Of a stretch of 64,000 bases of DNA, positions 1 to 10,988 are shown piece by piece (the stretch's first letter is position 1; every line of letters begins with the position of its first letter). Made by a program: the position numbers and the translations under genes. This DNA comes from Ensifer adhaerens (GTDB lineage Bacteria; Pseudomonadota; Alphaproteobacteria; Rhizobiales; Rhizobiaceae): positions 1-64,000 of the forward strand of contig NZ_LGAP01000005.1 in NCBI RefSeq assembly GCF_001270265.1, given 5' to 3'. The notes beneath the pieces were generated by a model that made no database searches, had not been told where the DNA came from, and worked only from the letters and a program-made list of their open reading frames with translations.

Positions 1-113
1 CCGCCTTTGCGGTTGCGACGTTGCTGGCGCTGCTGGCGCTGGTCACCCTCGTCTTGAAAACGGCGCTCGAGCTTCGCTACAGCGCCGAGATCGCCGCCAG
101 CCGCAGGCATTGA
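1..113 (+). CDS. cysW: Sulfate ABC transporter permease, C-terminal end (partial)
   Basis: The open frame that enters at the left edge (codons from base 3) ends with TGA at 111-113. It encodes a hydrophobic helix (AFAVATLLALLALVTLVL) followed by a short polar tail ending SRRH, as expected for the last transmembrane segment and cytoplasmic tail of an ABC permease. It lies 15 bp upstream of cysA on the same strand, and CysW normally precedes CysA in cysPTWA/sbp operons. The identification therefore rests on context plus the membrane-helix composition. The 5' part is outside the window. Confidence 0.75.
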   Translation, partial: AFAVATLLALLALVTLVLKTALELRYSAEIAASRRH

Positions 114-128
114 AAGGTCCGGATCGTC

Positions 129-1238
129 ATGGAAGTCCGCGTTCAGAACATACGCAAGGAATTCGGCCGCTTTCCAGCGCTCGACGACGTCTCGCTCGAC
201 ATCCGCTCGGGCGAACTGATCGCGCTCTTGGGCCCGTCCGGCTCGGGCAAGACGACGCTGTTGAGGCTGGTCGCCGGTCTGGAAAGCCCGACCGCCGGCA
301 CGATCTTCTTCGGCGACGACGATGCCTCGCAAAAGACCGTGCAGCAGCGCAACATCGGCTTCGTCTTCCAGCACTATGCGCTGTTCCGTCACATGACGGT
401 GCTCGACAACGTCGCCTTCGGGCTGAAGGTGCGCCCGGCCAACCGCCGGCCGCCGGCCGCCGACATCCGCAAGCGCGCCCTTGACCTGCTCGATCTCGTC
501 CAGCTCTCCGGGCTGGAGAAGCGTTACCCGGCGCAGCTGTCGGGCGGCCAGCGCCAGCGCGTCGCGCTCGCCCGTGCCATGGCGGTCGAGCCGAACGTGC
601 TTTTGCTCGACGAGCCTTTTGGCGCGCTCGATGCCCAGGTCAGGAAGGAACTCAGGCGCTGGCTGCGCGAGATCCACGACCGCACCGGCCACACCACCAT
701 CTTCGTCACCCATGACCAGGAAGAGGCGCTGGAACTGGCCGACCGGGTCGTGGTGATGAGCAAGGGGGCGATCGAACAGGTCGGCACCCCCGACGAGATC
801 TACGACCATCCGGTCTCGCCCTTCGTCTACGGCTTCATCGGCCAGTCGAACGCTTTGGCCGTGACGCTGTCGAACGGCGAGATCTGGTTTGAGGCCCGGC
901 CGATCGGCCTGCGCGCCCCGACCGAGCCCGATGGCCCCGCCACCCTCTACTTCCGCCCGCACGACATCGAACTGATCGACGGCTGCGGCGGCTGTCTCGC
1001 CGGCCTGGTCACCGCCAGCCGCCGCGTCGCCGGCACCCGCCATCTCGAACTCGACCTCGGCCGCAACCACCCGCATGCCGAAATCGAGCTGCCGCCCGAA
1101 CGCTCCACAGCCCAGGATCGCGCCAGGGTCGCCTTCCGCCCGACAAAGTGGAAATTGTTCAGGGAAGGGCAACCCCTTGCGAAGCCGAAGCAGAATGAAG
1201 CCGAGGCAGAGAAGCCGCGGCTGGTGGCGCAGGCCTGA
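129..1238 (+). CDS. cysA: Sulfate/thiosulfate ABC transporter ATP-binding protein CysA
   Basis: 369 residues, the usual CysA length. The ABC ATPase domain spans about residues 3-235, with Walker A GPSGSGKT at 35-42, the signature [14 protein letters not shown] from 137 and Walker B LLLDEP at 158-163. A TOBE-like regulatory domain follows (about 240-350). The protein energises the CysTW permease complex on the cytoplasmic side of the inner membrane for sulfate/thiosulfate import. It is the last gene of its operon and is followed by a perfect hairpin. The C-terminal tail is rich in Glu, Lys and Ala and looks unstructured. Identification as CysA rather than another Mal-type ATPase rests on the N-terminal [13 protein letters not shown] and the adjacent cysW end. 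Confidence 0.9.
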   Translation: MEVRVQNIRKEFGRFPALDDVSLDIRSGELIALLGPSGSGKTTLLRLVAGLESPTAGTIFFGDDDASQKTVQQRNIGFVFQHYALFRHMTVLDNVAFGLKVRPANRRPPAADIRKRALDLLDLVQLSGLEKRYPAQLSGGQRQRVALARAMAVEPNVLLLDEPFGALDAQVRKELRRWLREIHDRTGHTTIFVTHDQEEALELADRVVVMSKGAIEQVGTPDEIYDHPVSPFVYGFIGQSNALAVTLSNGEIWFEARPIGLRAPTEPDGPATLYFRPHDIELIDGCGGCLAGLVTASRRVAGTRHLELDLGRNHPHAEIELPPERSTAQDRARVAFRPTKWKLFREGQPLAKPKQNEAEAEKPRLVAQA

Positions 1239-1246
1239 AACGCGAG

Positions 1247-1267
1247 GGCGCCGGTAGTACCGGCGCC
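1247..1267. terminator. Perfect hairpin between convergent cysA and amidohydrolase genes
   Basis: The arms GGCGCCGGTA and TACCGGCGCC are separated by one base, giving a 10-bp perfect stem nine bases after the cysA stop. It lies between two converging genes and would act in both directions. Neither side has a clear T-run, so it may stop RNA decay rather than terminate transcription on its own. Confidence 0.6.
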
Positions 1268-1300
1268 TCCGCAGTTGATGCTTGCGTATTGCTTCGGCTC

Positions 1301-2743
1301 TTACTGCCCGACGGGCAGCGACAAGGGCGCGAGATCGCGCATCGGCCGTTTCGCCGGGTCGTTTTCCGGCGCCTTGCGGCACGCATAGTCCTGAGCTTCC
1401 TGCAACAGGGCAACAGCTCCGTCATAATCGATCAAAGTCGGGCGGCCATGGCGCACGACGCATTGTCCATCGACGTAGACCTCCTCGATGGCGCGTTCGG
1501 CCGCGCAATGAAGCAGATTGCGCAAGGGGTCGTAGACCGGCTGCATAGCGTGATGCTTCAGGTCGACGACCAGAAAGTCCGCTTTCGCGCCGACGGCAAC
1601 CCGGCCGATATCGTCTCGGCCGAGGGCCCTGGCGCCCGCAAGCGTTGCCGTTCCTAGGATGTCTGCGGTCGACACGTCGAACACGGATTTTCCTGAGAGC
1701 CGAGCACAGATCATCGCCTGGCGCATTTCTTCCAGCATGTTGAAGGGATAGCTGTCCGTGCCGAGCGCGACATTGACGCCGGCGCGACGGTAGCGCCCGA
1801 CCGATTCCAGCGCCATGCCGCTGCGCGAGAAGGTGACGGGGCAATGGGCCACGGTCGTGCGCCGCGCCGCCAGCAGGCCGAGATCGATATCGGTGCGCTG
1901 GCGCGTCCAGGAATGGCTGTCGACGAAGATGCAATGGCCGAGGATCAGGTTGTCGTCGAGGATGCCGAGGCTTTCGAGATACTGTACCGCGGTCAGGCCG
2001 GTCCGGCGCAGCAGTTCCTCGTGTTCCGCCATCGTCTGGGCAGAGTGGATGGTGATCGGCATGCCGCGCTTGCGCGCCTCAGCTGCCGCATCCTGCAGCA
2101 ATTCCGCCGAGCAGGTCTCGATCTGCGATGGCGCCACCACGCCACCAAGGCGGCCCGAAGGATGGGCCGCGGCGGCGTCGACGACGTCGAGCGCCCGGGC
2201 AAAAGCCTCGCGGCCGCGCGCCTTGTCCCAGATGAAATCCAGGCGATGGCTGTCTTCGACATGCCATTGCGCTTCTCGGAAACCGGGGGCGACAAAGGCG
2301 CGGGCGCCGCTTCGCGCCAGGGTTGGCAGCCAGCTTTCATGCGGTCCGGCAATGTCCAGCAGGGTAGTCACCCCGCTGCGCATCAAGTCGCCCAACATCA
2401 CGGTCAGCGATGCCTCGATCGCGCTGTCGTCGATCTCCAGCAGGTTGGAATATTCATAAAGGGCATTGCCCCAAAGCGCTGCGGTACCCGCGTCTTCGAA
2501 AATGCCTTTGGAGATCGGCTCCTCGCCGGAGTGGCAATGCACATTGACGAAACCCGGCATCACCATCCGGTCAGCGCCGGAGGTTTCGCTGGCAAAGGCA
2601 CCATCGTAATGTCCGCCGACATGGACGAAACCTGCATCGTCATAGGCGACATCGGCGTCGTTGAGGTAGACATGGCTTTTCGTTTCGGTGTCGAAGCCGA
2701 CGACGGTATGCGCCTTGCGGATAACGTGAATGTTCTCAGTCAT
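1301..2743 (-). CDS. Amidohydrolase of the TRZ/ATZ (chlorohydrolase/cytosine-deaminase-like) family
   Basis: 480 residues from the ATG at 2743. That start overlaps the end of the upstream permease gene by 8 bp, implying translational coupling. The metal-binding residues of the amidohydrolase barrel are visible: HCH at 69-71, H233 (TIHSAQT), H270 (LGHCIF) and D330 (LGTDSYP). These proteins deaminate or hydrolyse C-N bonds of purines, pyrimidines, triazines or guanidino compounds. The substrate cannot be read from the sequence. It is the last gene of an amino-acid ABC importer operon, so it probably acts on an imported amino- or guanidino-type compound in the cytoplasm. It occupies the place where the ATPase gene (aapP) is expected. 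Confidence 0.8.
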   Translation of the reverse strand: MTENIHVIRKAHTVVGFDTETKSHVYLNDADVAYDDAGFVHVGGHYDGAFASETSGADRMVMPGFVNVHCHSGEEPISKGIFEDAGTAALWGNALYEYSNLLEIDDSAIEASLTVMLGDLMRSGVTTLLDIAGPHESWLPTLARSGARAFVAPGFREAQWHVEDSHRLDFIWDKARGREAFARALDVVDAAAAHPSGRLGGVVAPSQIETCSAELLQDAAAEARKRGMPITIHSAQTMAEHEELLRRTGLTAVQYLESLGILDDNLILGHCIFVDSHSWTRQRTDIDLGLLAARRTTVAHCPVTFSRSGMALESVGRYRRAGVNVALGTDSYPFNMLEEMRQAMICARLSGKSVFDVSTADILGTATLAGARALGRDDIGRVAVGAKADFLVVDLKHHAMQPVYDPLRNLLHCAAERAIEEVYVDGQCVVRHGRPTLIDYDGAVALLQEAQDYACRKAPENDPAKRPMRDLAPLSLPVGQ

Positions 2744-3842
2744 GCGTGGTCCTGAAATATTGCTCGAGGAAACGGCTGTAAGCGCCCATAAGAGCACTGA
2801 AAAAGAAGTAGACGACGGCAGCAAACACATAGCCTTCAAGCACGGCGATGCCCTGCCATTGCGGATCGCGCATTGCGGTCCGCACGGTATCGAGAAAATC
2901 GAGCAGGCCGACGATCGTCACCAGCGTCGTATCCTGGAAGAAGCCGATGAACAGGCCGACGAGCGGCGGGATGACTTTCTTCAAAGCTTGCGGCAGCACG
3001 ATCTTTCGCATGATCTGCCAGTAGTGCAGCCCGAGCGAATGGCCCGCTTCGATCTGTCCCTTGGGAACCGCCTGCAACCCGCCGCGGACGATCTCGGCGA
3101 TATAGGCGGCGGCAAAGAGAATGATCGCCACCTGGGCCCGCAGCAGTTTGTCGATGGTGACGCCATCAGGCATGAACAGCGGCAGCATGACGGTTGCCAT
3201 GAACAGGATGCTGATCAACGGCACGCCGCGGACGATTTCGATGAATCCGACGCCAAGAACGCGGATCGCCGGCAGGCTCGAAGCACGCGCAAGCGCAAGT
3301 GCAATCCCGAGCGGCAAGGCGCAGGCGAGCCCGACGAAGGAGAGCATGAACGACAGTGGCAGGCCGCCCCATTGCGTGGTCGGCACGACGGTCAGACCGA
3401 ACAGGCCGCCGGCCATCAGCGTGTATAGCGTCGGCAGGATCACGACGATCCATGTGACCGCCAGTGCCCTGCCCCAGTTGCGCGGTACCATCGATACGCC
3501 GCAAGCGCCAAGGAACAGAAGCATCGCCGTAAGCGGTCGCCACTGCTCGTCGAAGGGATAAAACCCGAAGAAGATATATCGCAGCTTGGTCGACAGGAAC
3601 GGCCAGCAGGCGCCGCTGGAAGCCTTGCACTCCGCTGGCGTCCCAGAAAAGATCGCGTCGACGAACAGCCAGCCAATCGCGAGCTTGGCGAGCCCGAAGA
3701 TCGTGCCGAGGCAAAGGATGGTGATCAGCGCGTTGCCCGGCGTTCCGAAGTAGGAGGAAAGCCAGGTGTGGTTGCGTGCTGGCGGGCGCGCGGCCGGCGC
3801 CATCAGGGTCGGGTCGGCAACGAAGCCTTCAAACTGGGCCAT
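2736..3842 (-). CDS. Polar amino-acid ABC transporter permease, AapM-like
   Basis: 368 residues, the length of AapM-type permeases, which carry an extra N-terminal part compared with HisM/GlnP. Several hydrophobic helices are visible. The cytoplasmic EAA loop reads EIVRGGLQAVPKGQIEAG and contacts the ATPase. The N-terminal region contains the AapM-like stretch ILCLGTIFGLAKLAIGWLFVDAIF. It lies 3 bp after the AapQ-like gene and overlaps the amidohydrolase start. With AapQ it would form the membrane channel for amino acids delivered by the AapJ-like binding protein. Its partner ATPase is not encoded in this operon. Confidence 0.88.
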   Translation of the reverse strand: MAQFEGFVADPTLMAPAARPPARNHTWLSSYFGTPGNALITILCLGTIFGLAKLAIGWLFVDAIFSGTPAECKASSGACWPFLSTKLRYIFFGFYPFDEQWRPLTAMLLFLGACGVSMVPRNWGRALAVTWIVVILPTLYTLMAGGLFGLTVVPTTQWGGLPLSFMLSFVGLACALPLGIALALARASSLPAIRVLGVGFIEIVRGVPLISILFMATVMLPLFMPDGVTIDKLLRAQVAIILFAAAYIAEIVRGGLQAVPKGQIEAGHSLGLHYWQIMRKIVLPQALKKVIPPLVGLFIGFFQDTTLVTIVGLLDFLDTVRTAMRDPQWQGIAVLEGYVFAAVVYFFFSALMGAYSRFLEQYFRTTHD

Positions 3843-3845
3843 GGC

Positions 3846-4994
3846 TCAGCGCTCCCTCAGCGCAACGCGCGCGTTGTACCAGTTCATCACCAGCGAGATC
3901 AGGATGGACAGTCCGAGATAGACGGCCATGAAGATGGCAATCGCTTCGATCGCCTGGCCGGTCTGGTTCATGATCGTGTTGGAGACCATCACGAGATCGG
4001 GATAGCCGATGGCAATTGCGAGTGAGCTGTTCTTGAAAACCGTCAGATAGGTGTTGGTCAGCGGCGGCACGATGATGCGCAGCGCCTGTGGCAGAATGAC
4101 GAGCTTCAGCGTGCGGGAGCGCGGCAGGCCGAGGGCCGTGGCCGCTTCCCATTGTCCCTTGCTGACCGCTTGAATACCGGCGCGGACGATTTCGGCGACG
4201 TTTGCCGAAGCGCTCAGCGTCAGGCCGATCAGCAGTGCCACGAATTCCGGGCGCACGTGATAACCGCCGGTCAGGCGGAACCGGCCGAGCTCAGGAATAT
4301 CAAGAGAGACCGAGATATCGGCGAGCAGCGATGTAGCCACGAGGGGCAGCAGGAAGGCGAGCGCCGCGATGGTGGCGATCGGCATCTCCTTGCCCGTGGC
4401 GATCCGGCGACGCGCAAGGACGCGTTCGATTACGACGGCGGCGGCGGTGCCGACGAGCAGGGCGATGAGCAGCGCTTCGAAACCGCTTGCCCACCGCATG
4501 GCCGGCATGACCAGGCCGCTATTGGACAGGAACACGCCCGGCAGCATCTCGATTGCCTGCCGCACCGGCGGAAACACGGAGATGATCAGCGAATACCAGA
4601 GCAAGAGATAGAGGAGCAGCGGAACGTTGCGCAGCGCTTCGACATAGCCAAGCATCAGACGCGACAGAACCGGATTATGCGACAGACGGCCGATACCGAC
4701 GAGTACGCCGAGGATCGTACCGAAAAGAACCGCGAGCGCCGAAACCTTCACGGTATTGGCGATGCCGACCAGAATGGCCCGGCCGAACGTGTCGGTCGGC
4801 TCGTAGGCAATCGCAGTCTCGGTGATGACGAACCCCGCCTGGCGCGCCAGGAAGCCGAAGCCGGTGGCAATATCCTGCTTGGCAAGGTTGGCGCTCGCCG
4901 TGCTGAACATCGCCCAGGCGACGAAGACAACGGCGCCGATCGCGATTGCTTGGTAGAGGAACGCGCGGATGCGCGCGTCATAGAACAGGGTCAT
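3846..4994 (-). CDS. Polar amino-acid ABC transporter permease, AapQ-like
   Basis: 382 residues from the ATG at 4994 (MTLFYDARIRAFLYQ). A longer in-frame start exists, but it would run through the intercistronic hairpin and lacks a better ribosome-binding site. The N-terminal helix is followed by a large periplasmic segment typical of AapQ (DIATGFGFLARQAGFVITET). The BPD_transp_1 core carries the EAA loop EIVRAGIQAVSKGQWEAATALGL in pieces. It is the second gene of the operon, 72 bp after the binding-protein gene and separated from it by a strong stem-loop. The family imports general or acidic/basic L-amino acids; substrate range here is unknown. Confidence 0.88.
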   Translation of the reverse strand: MTLFYDARIRAFLYQAIAIGAVVFVAWAMFSTASANLAKQDIATGFGFLARQAGFVITETAIAYEPTDTFGRAILVGIANTVKVSALAVLFGTILGVLVGIGRLSHNPVLSRLMLGYVEALRNVPLLLYLLLWYSLIISVFPPVRQAIEMLPGVFLSNSGLVMPAMRWASGFEALLIALLVGTAAAVVIERVLARRRIATGKEMPIATIAALAFLLPLVATSLLADISVSLDIPELGRFRLTGGYHVRPEFVALLIGLTLSASANVAEIVRAGIQAVSKGQWEAATALGLPRSRTLKLVILPQALRIIVPPLTNTYLTVFKNSSLAIAIGYPDLVMVSNTIMNQTGQAIEAIAIFMAVYLGLSILISLVMNWYNARVALRER

Positions 4995-5036
4995 GGCGAC
5001 ACATCTGCCGGGCAAGGGGAACATCGAAGACGGAAA

Positions 5037-5058
5037 GGCCCGCGCCAGGGCGCGGGCC
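5037..5058 (-). other. Intercistronic hairpin between binding-protein and permease genes
   Basis: GGCCCGCGC and GCGCGGGCC form a perfect 9-bp GC stem with a 4-base loop, just after the aapJ-like stop codon and before aapQ. There is no T-run on the minus strand, so it is more likely to protect the upstream mRNA segment or attenuate transcription than to terminate fully. The same arrangement occurs after oppA and phnD in this window. Confidence 0.65.
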
Positions 5059-5066
5059 GACAACTA

Positions 5067-6095
5067 TCAACGGAACGGCGGTGCGTAGAGCAGACCGCCC
5101 TCGCTCCAGCGGGTGTTCGGCCCACGGGTCAGGCCGAGCGCCGTCTTGGTGCCGAGGTTGCGCTCGAACACTTCGCCGTAATTGCCGACGCCCTTGACGA
5201 TGTTGTAGCCCCACTTGTTGTCGAGGTTGAGCATCTTGCCGAGCTCTTCGCTGACGCCGAGCATGCGCTGGATTTCCGGGTCCTCGCTCTTGGCCATTTC
5301 GTCGACATTGGCCTGGGTGATGCCGCGCTCTTCAGCCGCCATCAGCATCCAGACGGACCAGGAAACGATATCGCGCCAGTTGGAATCGTTCTGCCGGACC
5401 GACGGAGCAAGCGGCTCCTTGGAAATGGTCTCGGGAAGAACGACGTAGTCGTCGGGATTGTTGGCAACCGCACGGATCGACGCCAAGTCAGACCGGTCGG
5501 ACGAGATTGCCTCGCAGCGGCCCGAGAAGAAGGCGTTGCGGTTCTCATCCGGGCTTTCAAAGACGACCAGCTCGAACTTGCCGCCGATCGTGCGGAAGAA
5601 GTCGCTGAGGTTCTGGGCCGTCGTGGTGCCGGGCAGCGTGCAGATCGCGGCATCCGTCAGTTCCTTGGCGCTGTTGACGCCGAGCGACTTCGGCACCATC
5701 AACCCCTGGCCGTCGTAGAACACCGTCGGGCCGAAATCGAGACCGAGCGAGACTTCGCGCGAGAAGGTGTGGGTGGTCTGGCGCGACAGCATGTCGATTT
5801 CGCCGGACTGCAGAGCCTGGAACCGGGTGTTGATGTTGGTCAGAACGAAATCGACCTTCTCCGGATCGCCGAAAACCGCCGAAGCGACAGCACGGCAGAC
5901 ATCGACGTCGAAGCCCTGCATATGACCCTTGGCGTCTGCGGTGGCAAAGCCTGGCGTGCTCATTGAGACGCCGCAGATCAGCTTGCCGCGCGCCTTGACC
6001 GTTTCGAGCGTGGTGGCGGCGCTTGCAGTCGATGCCATGAGGCCGACGGCAATGCCGGCTGCCGTGGCGCAAAGTTGCAGAATTCTTTTCTTCAT
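5067..6095 (-). CDS. Periplasmic amino-acid-binding protein, AapJ-like
   Basis: 342 residues from the ATG at 6095, preceded by a strong GGGAGGGG ribosome-binding site. A Sec signal peptide covers about residues 1-26 (MKKRILQLCATAAGIAVGL, then AxA before ATTLETV). The mature protein has the family-3 solute-binding start GKLICGVSMSTPGFA, the DVDVCRAVASAVFGDPEKVDFV segment in pieces, and NTRFQALQSGEIDML, all typical of AapJ/GltI general amino-acid receptors. It captures the substrate in the periplasm for the two permeases downstream. It is the first gene of the operon. A perfect 14-bp palindrome lies 146 bp upstream of its start and may be its operator. Confidence 0.9.
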   Translation of the reverse strand: MKKRILQLCATAAGIAVGLMASTASAATTLETVKARGKLICGVSMSTPGFATADAKGHMQGFDVDVCRAVASAVFGDPEKVDFVLTNINTRFQALQSGEIDMLSRQTTHTFSREVSLGLDFGPTVFYDGQGLMVPKSLGVNSAKELTDAAICTLPGTTTAQNLSDFFRTIGGKFELVVFESPDENRNAFFSGRCEAISSDRSDLASIRAVANNPDDYVVLPETISKEPLAPSVRQNDSNWRDIVSWSVWMLMAAEERGITQANVDEMAKSEDPEIQRMLGVSEELGKMLNLDNKWGYNIVKGVGNYGEVFERNLGTKTALGLTRGPNTRWSEGGLLYAPPFR

Positions 6096-6240
6096 TTTCC
6101 CCTCCCGATGACTACGACAATCTCGACCCAGCATGGGTCACGCGATCCTCGTCGCATGCCTCCTCCCGCACGGGCCGGCGCCGGGGATGTACCACCAGCG
6201 CCAGCAATTGCATACGACAGCCGGATACAAATGGCAACAT

Positions 6241-6254
6241 TATTGTATACAATA
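6241..6254. promoter_or_regulatory. Palindromic operator candidate, GntR (FadR-subfamily) type
   Basis: TATTGTATACAATA is a perfect 14-bp palindrome whose core TTGTATACAA matches sites bound by many GntR-family regulators with FCD domains. It sits between the aapJ-like operon and a divergent, now truncated gene whose first codons resemble the start of a GntR regulator. This is sequence pattern plus inference; binding is not shown. Confidence 0.5.
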
Positions 6255-6337
6255 TTGTCGCGCATATTGAATGGCGCCATCGAGGCTACCGGACATGTTT
6301 TGCCGATCCTTTCGGCTTACCTGGGGGGGAGGCAACG

Positions 6338-6644
6338 TTGTCTGAGAGACCAAGCCGCAGCGAGGTCGTCCATCGGCTGTCGCGCCAGGCCATCCTGGCG
6401 CAGCCCCGGAGTCTTCGATCCCGACACGGCGATCTTCGCTGCCCGCGGCGAACTGGACGAGGCCAAACGCAAGGCGATCTATCGCCAGGCGGCAATGATG
6501 TTGCGCGACGACGGCGGCGTCATCGTGCCGATGTTCAACAACTACATCGACGCCACCAACGACAAGGTCGGCGGCTGGGTCGATGATCCGAACGGCGAAC
6601 TGATGGGCGGCCACGCCTTGACGAAATGCTGGGTCACGGCCTGA
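6338..6644 (+). pseudogene. Relic: start of a probable GntR-type regulator joined to the 3' end of a peptide-binding-protein gene
   Basis: A strong GGGGGGAGG ribosome-binding site precedes a TTG start at 6338. The first about 21 codons (SERPSRSEVVHRLSRQ, then AILA) look like the N-terminus of a GntR regulator and are divergent from the aapJ-like operon. From about 6412 another frame encodes the end of a family-5 solute-binding protein: AARGELDEAKRKAIYRQ, then DDGGVIVPMFNNYIDA, ending CWVTA with TGA at 6642-6644. The initiating frame stops at 6586 without matching anything. This is best explained by a deletion that joined two unrelated genes out of frame. The binding-protein part is confident; the regulator part is a guess from about 20 residues. 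Confidence 0.65.
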
Positions 6645-6656
6645 GCCGAGAGACGG

Positions 6657-6691
6657 AAAAGCCGGAGCCTTTGATCGGGCGCTCCGGCTTT
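6657..6691 (+). terminator. Rho-independent terminator
   Basis: AAAAGCCGGAGC, a 12-base loop, and GCTCCGGCTTT form a long stem shortly after the stop of the peptide-binding-protein relic. It was probably the terminator of that lost gene. It lies between the relic and the convergent HAD gene and could serve both. Confidence 0.8.
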
Positions 6692-6747
6692 CATCAGCTT
6701 CTCGACGCAGCGCCGCCGATACGGCCCGCGTCGATCAATAATAGCGT

Positions 6748-7422
6748 TCAGCGACGGCGGCGCAGCGACAGCATGCCGTCGTCGGCAACGCCCGCCTCGA
6801 TGTCGCTGTAGCGGGCGAGCGTCATGTGCGGCGTGTCGGCGGCTGCGGCATGTGCGCCGGTGATCACGATGATTTCGGCGCCGGCGGCCTTGCCCGCCAG
6901 AATTCCGGCGGGAGCATCTTCGAAGACGATGCAGTCTTCCGGCCGCACGCCAAGCCTCTCGGCGGCCAGCAGATAGCCTTCGGGATGGGGTTTTCCGACC
7001 GAGACATCTTCGCCGGTAATCATAAGGTTCGGCGTGGGGATGCCTGCGGCGGCGAGGCGGCGAACGGCGAGGTCGAGCGGCGCCGATGTGACGATCGCCC
7101 ACTTTTCCGGTGGCAGCGAATTGAGGAAGGCGATAGCGCCCTCGATCTCGATGATACCTTCGACGTCGGCGATTTCAGCGAGCGCAAGCTCGTGCGCTTC
7201 ATGCTCCGGATCGACACCCGGCAATTCGAGCGTGCGGATCGTATCGACGGCACGAACGCCGTGTACCGTCTTCATCATTTCCACGGGATCGAGGCCATTG
7301 CGGACAGCCCAGGCGCCCCAGACACGTTCGACGACGGCCATGGAGTTGAGCAGTGTTCCGTCCATATCGAACAGGAGAGCGGCGAAGTTCTTGGCAAAAA
7401 GAGAAGAAGGCGCGGTATCCAA
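6748..7422 (-). CDS. HAD-superfamily (subfamily IA) phosphatase
   Basis: 224 residues from a TTG start at 7422, chosen because AGGGG lies at the right distance upstream. Longer in-frame starts lack a site and add an unrelated N-terminus. HAD motifs are all present: motif I DMDGTLL (nucleophile D19, acid D21), motif II IVTSAP, motif III lysine in VGKPHPEGY, and motif IV FEDAPAGI. The cap domain between motifs I and II is the helical type of sugar-phosphate and glycerol-phosphate phosphatases. It probably dephosphorylates a small cytoplasmic phosphate ester; the substrate is unknown. It appears to be transcribed alone. Confidence 0.85.
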   Translation of the reverse strand: MDTAPSSLFAKNFAALLFDMDGTLLNSMAVVERVWGAWAVRNGLDPVEMMKTVHGVRAVDTIRTLELPGVDPEHEAHELALAEIADVEGIIEIEGAIAFLNSLPPEKWAIVTSAPLDLAVRRLAAAGIPTPNLMITGEDVSVGKPHPEGYLLAAERLGVRPEDCIVFEDAPAGILAGKAAGAEIIVITGAHAAAADTPHMTLARYSDIEAGVADDGMLSLRRRR

Positions 7423-7549
7423 CGGTAATCCCCTGAAGCTGCGATGATGGGCGAGAAAGCCCGCCCGACAGTCCCGGCACACCTACAGGGTGGGGCCCGG
7501 GGGCACAATGCAATTCGGCATGCCGACGATCATCTTCGGCAACGGTTAG

Positions 7550-8218
7550 TTACGAATGGTCAGCGCCAGGCCCGGTGCTTAGAAAGCCGATCGGACCACC
7601 CGGGACGTCATCGTCAAAGATCGCGCAGGAAAGACTGCCGCCGAACACCGCGGCTGAATCGACATTTGTGCGGTTGCCGACAGTGCGCGGGTTGGATCGA
7701 CTCGGTGTATGGCCATGGCAAAGATGCTTGCCCCAATAGTCGCCCGAGTAATTGTCAGGCCGTCTGATCCAGAGGAAGATTTCGTCGCCCTGTCGCTCCA
7801 GCGGCATGGTTTCATCGACGCCCGCGTGGACGAAAATGCGAAAGCGCTCGACGATAATGGAGGGAAGCTGGATCAACCACTTCAGATGCGTCCCCGGAAT
7901 GACATTGTCGTAGGATGCCAATGTTTCCACGCCGCCGTTGACGAGCCACCAGTCGACATCGCTCTCGCCGCTCCGGGCGCCGAGCAGCATTTCCTCATGG
8001 TTGCCTTTCAGCGTTAGCCAGGACCAGCCTTCCTTTTGGGGGCCGGCCATGATCAGTTCCACCACGCCACGGCTATCGGGGCCGCGGTCGATCATGTCGC
8101 CGAGAAAAATCACCCTGCCTTCAGGCGCATAGGCTTCGATCTGCCGTAGAAGCGCCTGAAGTTCGGCCAGGCAACCGTGGATATCGCCGACGGCAAAGGT
8201 CAGGTGCAGCGCGCTCAT
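7550..8218 (-). CDS. PPP-family serine/threonine-type phosphatase (metallophosphoesterase)
   Basis: 222 residues from the ATG at 8218, which has GGAGG upstream. The metallophosphoesterase signature blocks are clear: GDIHG near residue 11, GDMIDRGPDS near 40, GNHE near 75, and later HAGVDE and GHTPS. These place it with bacterial PPP phosphatases of the PrpA or phage-lambda type, which use two metal ions. It acts on phosphoproteins or small phosphate esters in the cytoplasm. No kinase gene is adjacent, so the substrate is unknown. Confidence 0.88.
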   Translation of the reverse strand: MSALHLTFAVGDIHGCLAELQALLRQIEAYAPEGRVIFLGDMIDRGPDSRGVVELIMAGPQKEGWSWLTLKGNHEEMLLGARSGESDVDWWLVNGGVETLASYDNVIPGTHLKWLIQLPSIIVERFRIFVHAGVDETMPLERQGDEIFLWIRRPDNYSGDYWGKHLCHGHTPSRSNPRTVGNRTNVDSAAVFGGSLSCAIFDDDVPGGPIGFLSTGPGADHS

Positions 8219-8415
8219 GCGCCAGTCCTCCGGAACTCGACGAAAGGGTTGACGCCGTAACGTATGTTCGACGTTTGGATACGAGCGCCGATAGACTGCA
8301 CGGATGGCGGAAACACGGCAAGGCTGGCAATGATCAAGCCCACACAACAGGCAGCGCGCCGATCTGGGGCAGCGCGTCGCGTTCGGGCCCGAACCGGATC
8401 GCGAAACCGCGGCGA

Positions 8416-10706
<2,291 letters not shown>

Positions 10707-10988
10707 CAAAACAGTCTTCTCCTGCTGCAACTGCCTGACCGTTTTTGATTTGCGGCCAGAGCTGTCGCGGGCATCCGGTTGAGGCGGAGGGCCGCGTCAT
10801 GCGGGGTCGCCGGTTCGATTGCAGCCTCCCCCTGCCCCGTCGAGATACGCCCGGTAAGCTGTCGAAACCCCGTCAAGATTGCTCATTGCCTGCCCGGCAC
10901 CCGCTTTGGTTGGCCTGCGCGAGGGAGTTGGCAGCCTCTGAGAAAGCCCATATGGTCGAACCAAGAATGGTCATGCCGAGACGACTCG

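Noticed and set aside
4152-5966. A 604-codon open frame on the plus strand opposite the aapQ and aapJ-like genes
   Set aside because: High-GC coding DNA often leaves long open antisense frames. Its translation is rich in Arg, Asp, Gln and His with no domain, and the opposite strand encodes clear transporter proteins.
7423-7482. Longer N-terminus for the HAD phosphatase (starts up to 7482)
   Set aside because: The extra residues (CRDCRAGFLAHHRS) do not fit the family, whereas the TTG at 7422 has AGGGG at the right distance.
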